The position numbers were made by a program, and so were the translations under genes. A stretch of 20,655 bases of DNA from DASRTE01 sp035316885 (GTDB lineage: Bacteria > Actinomycetota > Actinomycetes > Jiangellales > Jiangellaceae): positions 1-20,655 of the forward strand of contig DATHII010000290.1 of NCBI GenBank assembly GCA_035316885.1, written 5' to 3'. Below the pieces are notes generated by a model. It was not told where the DNA came from. It saw nothing but the letters and a program-made list of their open reading frames with translations, and ran no database searches. Below are positions 1 to 8,586 of the stretch, in pieces. Position 1 is the stretch's first letter; each line of letters opens with the position of its first letter.

Positions 1-1247
1 TGACCACACAGCGCGGTGAGGATCACCTTCTCCTCGCCGGTCTCGGCGCACCGCTTCGCCTCCTCGATGCACGCCGCGACCGCGTGGGTCGGTTCGGGCG
101 CTGGGACGATGCCCTCGGTCCGGGCGAACTGAACGCCGGCGGCGAAGCACTCGGTCTGGTTCTTGGCGACGGCCTCGATCAGCCCCAGTTCGTAGACGTG
201 GGACAGCAGCGGCGACATGCCGTGGTAGCGGAGGCCGCCGGCGTGGATGGGGTCGGGGATGAAGTCGTGCCCGAGTGTGTGCATCTTGATCAGCGGGGTC
301 ATGCCGGCCGTGTCACCGAAGTCGTAGGCGTACCGCCCACGGGTCAGCGACGGACATGCGGTCGGTTCGACGGCGACGATCCGCGGATCCATCCGACCGG
401 CCAGCTTCTCGCGAAGGAACGGGAACGCCAGCCCGCTGAAGTTCGATCCGCCGCCCGTGCAGCCGAAGAGGACGTCCGGTGTCTCACCGACCTTCGCCAT
501 CTGCGCGAGCGCCTCCTGCCCGATCACCGTCTGGTGGAGGAGTACGTGGTTGAGCACGCTGCCGAGCGCGTAGCGGGTGTCGTCGTGCGTTGCGGCGATC
601 TCGACCGCCTCGCTGATCGCGATGCCGAGGCTGCCGGGAGAGTCCGGCGCGTCCGCGAGGATCTTTCGGCCTGCCTCGGTGATGTCGGACGGGCTCGGGT
701 GCACGGTTGCACCGAAGGTCTCCATCATCGACTTGCGATAGGGCTTGCCGTCGTACGACGCACGCACCTGCCACACCTCGCACTCGACGCCGAACAGCGC
801 GCACGCGAAGGCCAGGGCGCTGCCCCACTGTCCGGCACCGGTCTCGGTCGTGAGCCGGCGGATGCCCTCCTGCGCGTTGTAGAAGGCCTGAGGAACGGCG
901 GTGTTGGGCTTGTGCGAGCCGGCCGGGCTGACCCCCTCGTACTTGTAGTAGATGTGCGCAGGGGTGCCCAGGGCGCGCTCGAGCCGGTGCGCGCGGTAGA
1001 GCGGTGTCGGCCGCCAGAGCCGGTAGATGTCCATCACCTCGTCGGGGATGTCGACGTAGGAGTCCTGGGTGACCTCTTGGCCGATCAGCGCCATCGGGAA
1101 CAGTGGCGCGAGGTCGTCCGGCCCGATGGGCTGGTGGGTCGCCGGGTGCAGGACCGGCGGCGGCGGAGCCGGCAGGTCCGGGATCAGGTTGTACCAACGG
1201 CGGGGGAGCTCCGACTCGTCCAGCAGGATCTTGGTGGGCTCGGCCAT
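1..1247 (-). CDS. TrpB-like PLP-dependent enzyme (tryptophan synthase beta, TrpB2 type), C-terminus cut by window edge
   Basis: The protein reads from an ATG at 1247 and runs off the window start after 415 codons. It begins MAEPTKILLDESELPRRWYN. The PLP-lysine motif GSHKPNTA puts the Schiff-base lysine near residue 113, and a GCTGGGSN loop binds the cofactor phosphate. The last visible residues are LTALCG, just before the usual C-terminal GHG segment, so only about 20-30 residues are missing. The N-terminal extension and the text around the lysine fit the TrpB2/TrpB-like subgroup rather than classical TrpB1. These enzymes condense indole with serine to make tryptophan, or act as stand-alone indole salvage enzymes. 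No trpA is visible nearby, which is usual for this subgroup. A GAGGAG ribosome binding site (1255-1260) sits about 8 nt before the ATG. The gene is divergent from rplM. The family is secure; the exact substrate is inferred. Confidence 0.9.
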   Translation of the reverse strand, partial: MAEPTKILLDESELPRRWYNLIPDLPAPPPPVLHPATHQPIGPDDLAPLFPMALIGQEVTQDSYVDIPDEVMDIYRLWRPTPLYRAHRLERALGTPAHIYYKYEGVSPAGSHKPNTAVPQAFYNAQEGIRRLTTETGAGQWGSALAFACALFGVECEVWQVRASYDGKPYRKSMMETFGATVHPSPSDITEAGRKILADAPDSPGSLGIAISEAVEIAATHDDTRYALGSVLNHVLLHQTVIGQEALAQMAKVGETPDVLFGCTGGGSNFSGLAFPFLREKLAGRMDPRIVAVEPTACPSLTRGRYAYDFGDTAGMTPLIKMHTLGHDFIPDPIHAGGLRYHGMSPLLSHVYELGLIEAVAKNQTECFAAGVQFARTEGIVPAPEPTHAVAACIEEAKRCAETGEEKVILTALCG

Positions 1248-1311
1248 GGCGCGGCTCCTCGCCTCGTTCGGGACGTCGGCTGTCCGGCAGTATGGCGGAC
1301 GGTTCCATGTT

Positions 1312-1341
1312 TTGACCCCCTGGCGGCCGGCCCGGTACCCT
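1312..1341 (+). promoter_or_regulatory. Probable housekeeping-sigma promoter of rplM-rpsI
   Basis: TTGACC (1312-1317), an 18-bp spacer and TACCCT (1336-1341) match the actinobacterial principal-sigma pattern well. Transcription would start near 1348, giving a leader of roughly 90 nt before rplM. The 8-mer GTACCCTG at the -10 also occurs at the glmS promoter (4856-4863). Read on the minus strand the same bases give CAGGGT, so the site could also feed the divergent trpB-like gene. This is a pattern match only. Confidence 0.6.
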
Positions 1342-1355
1342 GATGAGTCGTTGTG

Positions 1356-1383
1356 CGTCCCGGCGGCCCTCCGTCGCCGGACG
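1356..1383 (+). promoter_or_regulatory. Hairpin in the rplM leader
   Basis: In the predicted 5' leader of rplM, the arms 1356-1365 and 1375-1383 can pair over 9 bp (core GTCC/GGCG with CGCCGGAC) with one bulged C and a 9-nt loop. Ribosomal protein operons are often autoregulated through leader structures, and L13 leaders are known in other phyla. A regulatory role here is only a possibility. Confidence 0.3.
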
Positions 1384-1440
1384 AACGCATGACTGATCCA
1401 CACCGACTCACCCCTCTCGACCAACCGAAGGCCCATGCCC

Positions 1441-1884
1441 GTGCGCACGTTCAGCCCGAAGCCCGGCGACGTCCAGCGTCAGTGGCACGTCATCGACGCC
1501 ACCGACGTCGTTCTCGGTCGGCTCGCCAGCCAGGCCGCGACCCTGCTCCGCGGCAAGCACAAGCCGATCTACGCGCCACACGTCGACACCGGAGACTTCG
1601 TGATCGTCATCAACGCCGAGAGGGTCGCCCTGACCGGCACGAAGCGCAAGGACAAGGTCGAGTACCGCCACTCCGGATACCCGGGCGGGCTCAGGTCCAC
1701 CTCGTACGACGAACTGCTGGCCAAGCACCCGCGCCGGGTGGTCGAGAAGGCCGTCAAGGGCATGCTTCCGCACAACACGCTGGGCCGGCACATGCTGTCC
1801 AAGCTCAAGGTCTACGCGGGCCCTGAGCACCCGCACCAGGCGCAGCAACCGGTGCCGTACAAGATCACCCAGGTCGCACAGTGA
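1441..1884 (+). CDS. rplM: 50S ribosomal protein L13
   Basis: L13 is an early-assembly protein of the large ribosomal subunit that binds 23S rRNA. The product shows the L13 hallmarks: WHVIDATDVVLGRLAS near the start, LLRGKHKPIYAP, YRHSGYPGGLRS, the conserved GMLPHNTLGR, and the actinobacterial tail AQQPVPYKITQVAQ. I prefer the GTG at 1441. It gives MRTFSPKPGD, the usual start and length (147 aa) of actinobacterial L13, and places GAAGG (1427-1431) 9 nt upstream. An in-frame ATG at 1435 would add two residues but leaves only 3 nt after that site. It is followed by rpsI with a GTGA overlap, the classical rplM-rpsI operon. Confidence 0.96.
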   Translation: MRTFSPKPGDVQRQWHVIDATDVVLGRLASQAATLLRGKHKPIYAPHVDTGDFVIVINAERVALTGTKRKDKVEYRHSGYPGGLRSTSYDELLAKHPRRVVEKAVKGMLPHNTLGRHMLSKLKVYAGPEHPHQAQQPVPYKITQVAQ

Positions 1885-2399
1885 CGACCATCCCCGTGAG
1901 CGAGGACATGACCGACACCACTACTGTCGAGCCGCCGGCAGACGAGTCCGCCGACGCCACAACGCCCGAGAGCTTCACATCCCAGACCTCCCCCTCGCGG
2001 TTCTCCGCGATCGAGCCGGCCGACGCCACCGGCCGCCGCAAGGAGGCCATCGCGCGTGTCCGCCTCGTACCCGGCACCGGGCAGTGGACCATCAACGGTC
2101 GCACGCTCGACGCGTACTTCCCCAACAAGGTCCACCAGCAGTTGGTCGAGTCGCCGTTCGTCGAACTCGAGTTGCAGGGCCGCTACGACGTCGTCGCCCG
2201 CATTCACGGCGGTGGCGTGACCGGTCAGGCCGGCGCGCTGCGCCTGGGCGTGTCGCGAGCACTCAACGCCGCTGACACCGACAACAACCGTCCGGTGCTG
2301 AAGAAGGCAGGCTTCCTCACCCGCGACCCCCGGGCAAAGGAGCGCCGCAAGGCCGGGCTGAAGAAGGCTCGCAAGGCGCCGCAGTACTCGAAGCGCTGA
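1881..2399 (+). CDS. rpsI: 30S ribosomal protein S9
   Basis: S9 is a small-subunit protein whose basic C-terminal tail reaches the P-site tRNA. The core contains GRRKEAIARVRLVPGTGQWTINGR, YFPNKVHQQ, the glycine-rich GGGVTGQAGALRLGVSRAL, and the tail KKARKAPQYSKR ending in the invariant Lys-Arg. An acidic, Thr/Ser-rich N-terminal extension of about 50 residues precedes the core, as in other actinobacterial S9 proteins. The GTG start at 1881 overlaps the rplM stop by 4 nt (GTGA), which implies translational coupling. GTG 1896 and ATG 1908 are in-frame alternatives; the latter has GAGG too close to it to act as a good ribosome binding site. Confidence 0.96.
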   Translation: MTTIPVSEDMTDTTTVEPPADESADATTPESFTSQTSPSRFSAIEPADATGRRKEAIARVRLVPGTGQWTINGRTLDAYFPNKVHQQLVESPFVELELQGRYDVVARIHGGGVTGQAGALRLGVSRALNAADTDNNRPVLKKAGFLTRDPRAKERRKAGLKKARKAPQYSKR

Positions 2400-2417
2400 C
2401 CGATCCGTTCTCGTCCA

Positions 2418-2453
2418 CGTACGGCCCTGGGGCATACGCTCCGGGGCCGTACG
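2418..2453 (+). terminator. Strong hairpin after rpsI, probable terminator or attenuator
   Basis: Nineteen bases after the rpsI stop, arms 2418-2430 and 2441-2453 form a 13-bp GC-rich stem (one T-G wobble) around a 10-nt loop. No T-tract follows, which is common for actinobacterial terminators. It separates the ribosomal operon from glmM, whose start is about 30 nt downstream, so partial read-through into glmM is possible. Confidence 0.65.
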
Positions 2454-2484
2454 CGCATTCCAGACCCTTCGAGGAGCAGACACC

Positions 2485-3834
2485 GTGGCCCGACTCTTCG
2501 GCACCGACGGCGTGCGAGGGCTGGCGAACCAGGAGCTGACCGCCGAGCTTGCCCTGGATCTCTCGGTCGCGGCCGCACACGTGCTAGGCGAGGCCGGCGC
2601 CTTCGCCGGGCACCGGCCGGTCGCCGTCGTCGGGCGCGACCCGCGGGCGTCCGGGGAGTTCCTCGAGGCGGCGGTCGTTGCCGGCCTGGCCAGCGCGGGT
2701 GTCGACGTGCTTCGCGCGGGGGTACTGCCCACCCCCGCCGTCGCCTTTCTCACCGGCGCGCTCGGCGCCGACCTCGGCGTCGTGCTCTCGGCCAGCCACA
2801 ACCCCATGCCCGACAACGGGATCAAGTTCTTCGCCAAGGGCGGCCACAAGCTCGACGACGCGGTCGAGGACGCCATCGAGGAAAGGCTGCGGGAGTCCTG
2901 GCAACATCCCACCGGTGCCGGCGTGGGGCGGGTACGCGACTACCCGGTGGGCCTCGAGGAGTACGTCACCCACGTTGTCGACTCCGCCCCTCACCGCCTC
3001 GACGGCCTCCGCGTCGTCGTCGACTGTGCCCATGGAGCGGCGTACCGGGCCGCGCCGGAGGCGCTGCGGCGCCTGGGTGCGGACGTCGTCGCCGTCCACG
3101 CGGAGCCGGACGGTCTCAACATCAACGACGGCTGCGGGTCGACCCACCTGGGTCCTCTTCAGGCGCTCGTCGCCGACCATGGCGCCGACGCCGGAATAGC
3201 CCACGACGGCGATGCCGACCGGTGCCTCGCCGTTGATGCCGAGGGCACGGTGGTCGACGGTGACCAGATCCTCGCCATCCTCGCGCTCGGCATGCGCGAG
3301 CAGGGCTCGTTGCGCGAGGACACGGTGGTGGCGACGGTCATGTCGAACGAAGGATTCCGACTGGCCATGCACGCTGCCGGGATTCACGTCGTCGACACCG
3401 CCGTCGGGGACCGGTACGTGCTGGAGGCGATGAAGGCCGGCGGGTATTCACTGGGAGGCGAGCAGTCCGGCCACGTCATCCTGCTCGACCATGCGACGAC
3501 CGGTGACGGGGTGATGACGGCCGTGCACCTGCTCGCCCGCCTCGCCCAGTCCGGCCAGACGCTGTCTGGACTGGGCGGCGTGGTTCACCGGTTGCCGCAG
3601 GTGCTGGTCAATGTGCCGGGCGTCGACAAGGCACGCGTGTCGACCGACCCCGCCCTGCAGGCGGCCGTCGCCGAGGCCGAGGCCGAGCTCGGACAGACCG
3701 GCCGGGTGCTGCTGCGGCCCTCCGGCACCGAGCCGCTGGTCCGGGTCATGGTCGAGGCCGCCACCCAGGCTCACGCCCGGGCGGTGGCTCGTCGACTAGC
3801 GGCCGTCGTCGAGTCTGAGCTCGCCCTCCGGTGA
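2485..3834 (+). CDS. glmM: Phosphoglucosamine mutase
   Basis: GlmM converts glucosamine-6-phosphate to glucosamine-1-phosphate, the step after GlmS on the way to UDP-GlcNAc and peptidoglycan. It is a cytoplasmic alpha-D-phosphohexomutase. The sequence starts MARLFGTDGVRG, the family signature. The catalytic loop VLSASHNPMPDNG puts the phosphoserine at S104. The metal-binding loop DGDADR is at residues 241-246, and the C-terminal phosphate-binding loop reads RPSGTEPLVRVM. Its 449 aa is the normal full length. The GTG start at 2485 has GAGGAG (2471-2476) 8 nt upstream. Its TGA stop (3832-3834) is formed by the first bases of the hairpin element shared with coaA. Confidence 0.96.
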   Translation: MARLFGTDGVRGLANQELTAELALDLSVAAAHVLGEAGAFAGHRPVAVVGRDPRASGEFLEAAVVAGLASAGVDVLRAGVLPTPAVAFLTGALGADLGVVLSASHNPMPDNGIKFFAKGGHKLDDAVEDAIEERLRESWQHPTGAGVGRVRDYPVGLEEYVTHVVDSAPHRLDGLRVVVDCAHGAAYRAAPEALRRLGADVVAVHAEPDGLNINDGCGSTHLGPLQALVADHGADAGIAHDGDADRCLAVDAEGTVVDGDQILAILALGMREQGSLREDTVVATVMSNEGFRLAMHAAGIHVVDTAVGDRYVLEAMKAGGYSLGGEQSGHVILLDHATTGDGVMTAVHLLARLAQSGQTLSGLGGVVHRLPQVLVNVPGVDKARVSTDPALQAAVAEAEAELGQTGRVLLRPSGTEPLVRVMVEAATQAHARAVARRLAAVVESELALR

Positions 3835-3884
3835 TCATCGGCACTTTGGTGCCAGATCGGCCCCATACTGCCGATGATCACCGG
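3828..3884. repeat. Intergenic hairpin element, copy 1 (bidirectional terminator between glmM and coaA)
   Basis: The arms 3828-3843 and 3869-3884 are a perfect 16-bp inverted repeat with a 25-nt loop, lying between the convergent glmM and coaA ends. It contains TGATCAT-N4-ACTTTG (3832-3848) and ends in ATGATCACCGG (3874-3884). The same pieces occur with nearly the same spacing in the element after glmS. The glmM stop codon lies inside the left arm, and the coaA stop is 3 bp beyond the right arm. Its position suggests transcription termination on both strands; the shared sequence suggests a dispersed repeat family. Confidence 0.75.
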
Positions 3885-3887
3885 TGG

Positions 3888-4835
3888 TCAGAGTTTGCGG
3901 AGGCGGATCCGCCGGACGGAGTGGTCGCGATCCTTGTGCAGCATCAGGGTGGCGCGTCCTCGGGTCGGCAGGATGTTCTGCGCCAGGTTGGGGCCGTTGA
4001 TCGTGTCCCACAGCTGCTCCGCACGTGTAACCGCGGCGTCGTGGTCGAGGTCGGCGTAGCGGCGGAAGTACGAGCTCGGGTCGCGGAACGCCGTGTCGCG
4101 CAGCCGCAGGAAGCGGGAGACGTACCAGCTCCGCACGTCGTCCGCGTCCGCATCGACGTAGATCGAGAAGTCGAAGAAGTCGCTCACCGCGAGCCCGGAG
4201 GTGCCGTCCCGGCGGGGCCGGGCCGGCTGCAGAACGTTGAGTCCCTCGAGCAGGACGATGTCGGGCCGACGGAGCGTCACGTGCTCACCAGGAACGATGT
4301 CGTAGGTCAGGTGCGAGTAGACCGGAGCAGTGATCTCCGGCTCGCCGGACTTGACCGCGGCGACGAAGCGCAGCAGCGCGCGCCGGTCGTACGACTCCGG
4401 GAAGCCCTTGCGGTCCAGCAGTTCCCGGCGCTCCAGCTCCGCGTTGGGCAGCAGGAACCCGTCGGTGGTGACGAGTGCGACGTCGGGATGGTCCGGCCAG
4501 CGGGCGAGCAGAAGGCGCAAGAGGCGGGCAGTGGTCGACTTGCCGACCGCCACCGAGCCCGCGATCCCGACGACGTAGGGGGTGCGCTCCGGAAAGGCCT
4601 CGAGGAAGGTCTTGGTGGTCTCGTGAAGGAGGCCGGTGGCGCGCACGTGCAGGTTCAGCAGCCGCGAGAGGGGCAGGTAGACGTCGCGGACCTCGTTCAG
4701 GTCGACCTCGTCGCCGATGCCGCGAACCGCCTCGAGCTCGGCCGCGGTGAGCGGAAGCGGCATGTGGTCGCTCAGGCGCGACCAATCCGACCGCTCCAGG
4801 TCGACGAACGGCGAGGCGTCCAGCGGCTGGGTCAC
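3888..4835 (-). CDS. coaA: Type I pantothenate kinase
   Basis: CoaA phosphorylates pantothenate with ATP, the first committed step of coenzyme A synthesis. The P-loop GIAGSVAVGKSTT lies around residues 90-102. It is followed by VTTDGFLLPNAEL, KGFPESYDRRAL, PVYSHLTYDI and LEGLNVLQ. The C-terminal NILPTRGRATLMLHKDRDHSVRRIRLRKL is typical of actinobacterial CoaA. I chose the GTG at 4835 (MTQPLDASPFVDLER), because it matches the length of the Mycobacterium protein as I recall it and has CAGGA 7 nt upstream. A GTG at 4850 would add five residues. The gene converges on glmM and diverges from glmS with starts only about 34 bp apart. CoA made here is the phosphopantetheine donor for AcpS, encoded downstream of glmS. 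Confidence 0.94.
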   Translation of the reverse strand: MTQPLDASPFVDLERSDWSRLSDHMPLPLTAAELEAVRGIGDEVDLNEVRDVYLPLSRLLNLHVRATGLLHETTKTFLEAFPERTPYVVGIAGSVAVGKSTTARLLRLLLARWPDHPDVALVTTDGFLLPNAELERRELLDRKGFPESYDRRALLRFVAAVKSGEPEITAPVYSHLTYDIVPGEHVTLRRPDIVLLEGLNVLQPARPRRDGTSGLAVSDFFDFSIYVDADADDVRSWYVSRFLRLRDTAFRDPSSYFRRYADLDHDAAVTRAEQLWDTINGPNLAQNILPTRGRATLMLHKDRDHSVRRIRLRKL

Positions 4836-4856
4836 GCGGTCATCCTGCACTGGGCG

Positions 4857-4863
4857 TACCCTG
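4857..4863. promoter_or_regulatory. Overlapping divergent -10 elements for glmS and coaA
   Basis: On the plus strand TACCCT (4857-4862) ends 7 nt before the glmS GTG, so transcription would begin at or next to the start codon. On the minus strand the overlapping bases read CAGGGT (4863-4858), placed to drive coaA. No good TTGAC-like -35 is visible for either direction. The two -10s share five base pairs, so both genes may be driven from one melted region. Confidence 0.45.
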
Positions 4864-4869
4864 TCCGCC

Positions 4870-6717
<1,848 letters not shown>

Positions 6718-6736
6718 GGCAACCGTCGGCCGCCCA

Positions 6737-6790
6737 TGATCATGTCGACTTTGCCCCCGGATGGGGAGGCGAAATCGACATGATCACCGG
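6737..6790. repeat. Intergenic hairpin element, copy 2 (after glmS)
   Basis: Nineteen bases after the glmS stop, arms 6737-6755 and 6768-6786 form a 19-bp stem with one C-A mismatch and one wobble, around a 12-nt loop. It carries TGATCAT-N4-ACTTTG (6737-6753) and ends in ATGATCACCGG (6780-6790), as in copy 1 between glmM and coaA. It likely terminates glmS transcription. The right arm also contains TCGACA (6775-6780), a possible -35 for acpS. Confidence 0.72.
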
Positions 6791-6805
6791 ATGGGATGCC
6801 AGGCT
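6775..6805 (+). promoter_or_regulatory. Weak candidate promoter for the acpS operon
   Basis: TCGACA (6775-6780), a long 19-bp spacer and CAGGCT (6800-6805) lie so that the -10 ends 6 nt before the acpS GTG. No Shine-Dalgarno sequence precedes that GTG, so a leaderless start is plausible. The match is weak: the spacer is long and the -10 begins with C. Confidence 0.3.
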
Positions 6806-6811
6806 GGCCCT

Positions 6812-7168
6812 GTGATCGTGGGCGTGGGAGTGGACGTCGTCGACGTCGCGCGGTTCGCCGAGACGATCGAACGCACGCCTCGCCTGCTCGACCGGGTGTT
6901 CACGCCGCGGGAACGCGAGCGGCCGATCGCGTCGCAGGCGGCCCGGTTCGCCGCCAAGGAAGCACTGGCGAAGGCTCTGGGGGCGCCGGAGGGTTTGCGG
7001 TGGCAGGACGCCGAGGTGGTGACCACGGCCGACGGGCGGCCCTGGTTCGAAGTCCGCGGATCCGTGGCTGACCGCTGCAAGGTGCTCGGCGTCGAAGGCG
7101 TCCACCTGTCGATGTCGCACGACGCCGGCATCGCCTCGGCGGTCGTCGTCCTGGAGGGGATGCCGTGA
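6812..7168 (+). CDS. acpS: Holo-[acyl-carrier-protein] synthase
   Basis: AcpS moves 4'-phosphopantetheine from CoA to a serine of acyl carrier protein, activating it for fatty acid synthesis. The 118-aa product starts MIVGVGVDVVDVARF with the Mg-binding Asp (D8). It continues with FTPRERE and RFAAKEALAKALG, which carries the second metal ligand (E50), then the C-terminal HLSMSHDAGIASAVVV strand. Length and motifs are normal. The GTG at 6812 was chosen because it gives the exact family N-terminus; the open frame upstream runs back into the hairpin element. It overlaps nnr by GTGA. Next to nnr and alr it is in the common actinobacterial arrangement. Confidence 0.93.
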   Translation: MIVGVGVDVVDVARFAETIERTPRLLDRVFTPRERERPIASQAARFAAKEALAKALGAPEGLRWQDAEVVTTADGRPWFEVRGSVADRCKVLGVEGVHLSMSHDAGIASAVVVLEGMP

Positions 7169-8586
7169 TCGGTGCGTACCCGGTCCGCGACATCCGGGCG
7201 GCCGAGATGGCACTGATGGCGCGGCTGCCCGCCGGTGCACTCATGCAGCGGGCAGCGGCTGCGCTGGCAGCGCGGTGCGCCCGCCTGCTCGGGGGACCTT
7301 ATGGCGCCCGGGTGGCGCTGCTCGTGGGTGCCGGAGACAACGGCGGGGACGCCCTGTACGCGGGGGCGCGGCTGGCCCGTCGAGGGGCGCGCGTCGACGC
7401 CGTGCTCGCCCGTCCCGACCGCGCCCACGCGCAGGGTTTGGCGGCTCTGCGCGCTGCGGGTGGCCGGGTCGCCGGCGACCCGGCCCAGGCGGTGGCCGGA
7501 TCCGATCTCGTCGTCGACGGGCTGGTGGGCATCGGCGGCTCCGGGGGCCTGCGGGGGGAGGCGGTCGGCCTGGCCGACCTGGCCCGGGAGCACGGCGGGC
7601 TGGTGGTGGCCGTCGACCTGCCAAGTGGCGTCGACGCCGACACCGGCGAGCTTCCCGGCGCCCACGTGGTGGCCGACGTGACCGTGACGTTCGGCGCGCG
7701 GAAGATCGCCCTGGTCATCGACCCTGCCGCGGCCGCCGCCGGTCGGGTCGAATGGATCGACATCGGGCTCGGCACGTTCCTCCCGAAGCCGTCGGTCGAG
7801 GTCCTGGAACGCTCAGACGTCGCGACGTTGCGACCCGACCTGGGACGCGATGCCGACAAGTACTCGCGAGGCGTGGTCGGTGTGCTCGCCGGTTCGGCGG
7901 AGTACGCGGGTGCCGCAGTGCTGACGGTGGGCGGGGCCATCCGCGGCGGCGCCGGCATGGTTCGCTACCTGGGCACGGACGACGTAGCCCGGCAGGTGCG
8001 TCACCACTGGCCGGAGTCGGTGACCGCGAGCGGCAGGGTCCAGGCGTGGGTGCTCGGTCCCGGTCTCGGCACCGACGCCGACCGTGCTCAGGCAATGGGC
8101 ACGGTACTGGCCGCGGCTGAGCCGGCGGTGGTCGACGCCGGCGGCCTGCGCTCGCTGCCAGCTCAGCTCGAGGTACCCGCCGTGCTGACCCCCCACGCGG
8201 GCGAGTTGGCGCGACTGCTCGGAGTGGATCGCCACGACGTCGAATCCCGGCGGTTGCACCACGCACGCACCGCCGCGACCCGCTGGAAGGCCGTGGTCCT
8301 GCTCAAGGGCTCGACGACCCTGGTCGCCGCGCCCGACGGGCGCGTTCGCGCCAACCCGACCGGCACGCCGGCACTGGCGACGGCCGGATCCGGTGACGTG
8401 CTCGCCGGGCTCGTCGGGGCGCTTCTTGCCGCTGGCCTGGACCCGTTCGACGCAGGCAGCGTGGCCGCGTACGTTCACGGCGCCGCGGGTCGGCTGGCGG
8501 CGCAGACGGCGGCGTACCCGAGTGCGACCGATGTCCTCGATGCCCTGCCGAGCGCGCTCGCGGGGACTGAGAGAATCGGCGGATGA
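7165..8586 (+). CDS. nnr: Bifunctional NAD(P)H-hydrate repair enzyme (epimerase + ADP-dependent dehydratase)
   Basis: Nnr repairs hydrated, inactive NADH and NADPH. The N-terminal YjeF_N-type domain (about 1-210) epimerises R- and S-NAD(P)HX; its loop GAGDNGGD is at residues 55-62 and VAVDLPSGVDADTG follows. The C-terminal ribokinase-like domain (about 225-470) dehydrates S-NAD(P)HX using ADP. It contains LTPHAGELARLLG, VLLKGSTTLVA, and NPTGTPALATAGSGDVLAG with the catalytic Asp at 411. Its 473 aa is normal for the fused bacterial form. The GTG start overlaps the acpS stop and has GGAGGGG 5 nt upstream. The end overlaps alr by ATGA, so it sits in the middle of a coupled operon. Confidence 0.94.
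   Translation: MIGAYPVRDIRAAEMALMARLPAGALMQRAAAALAARCARLLGGPYGARVALLVGAGDNGGDALYAGARLARRGARVDAVLARPDRAHAQGLAALRAAGGRVAGDPAQAVAGSDLVVDGLVGIGGSGGLRGEAVGLADLAREHGGLVVAVDLPSGVDADTGELPGAHVVADVTVTFGARKIALVIDPAAAAAGRVEWIDIGLGTFLPKPSVEVLERSDVATLRPDLGRDADKYSRGVVGVLAGSAEYAGAAVLTVGGAIRGGAGMVRYLGTDDVARQVRHHWPESVTASGRVQAWVLGPGLGTDADRAQAMGTVLAAAEPAVVDAGGLRSLPAQLEVPAVLTPHAGELARLLGVDRHDVESRRLHHARTAATRWKAVVLLKGSTTLVAAPDGRVRANPTGTPALATAGSGDVLAGLVGALLAAGLDPFDAGSVAAYVHGAAGRLAAQTAAYPSATDVLDALPSALAGTERIGG

Noticed and set aside
84..1343. Long plus-strand open frame (about 419 codons) opposite the trpB-like gene
   Set aside because: It is antisense to a clear PLP enzyme; its translation is Arg/Val/Gly-rich with no family motifs, as expected from GC-rich antisense frames.
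4836..4850. GTG at 4850 as the coaA start
   Set aside because: Possible, but the GTG at 4835 better fits the known N-terminal length and has CAGGA at a good distance; kept as an alternative.
8571..8576. GAGAAT as a -10 box for alr
   Set aside because: It lacks the leading T and sits inside nnr next to an ATGA overlap; coupled translation explains alr better.
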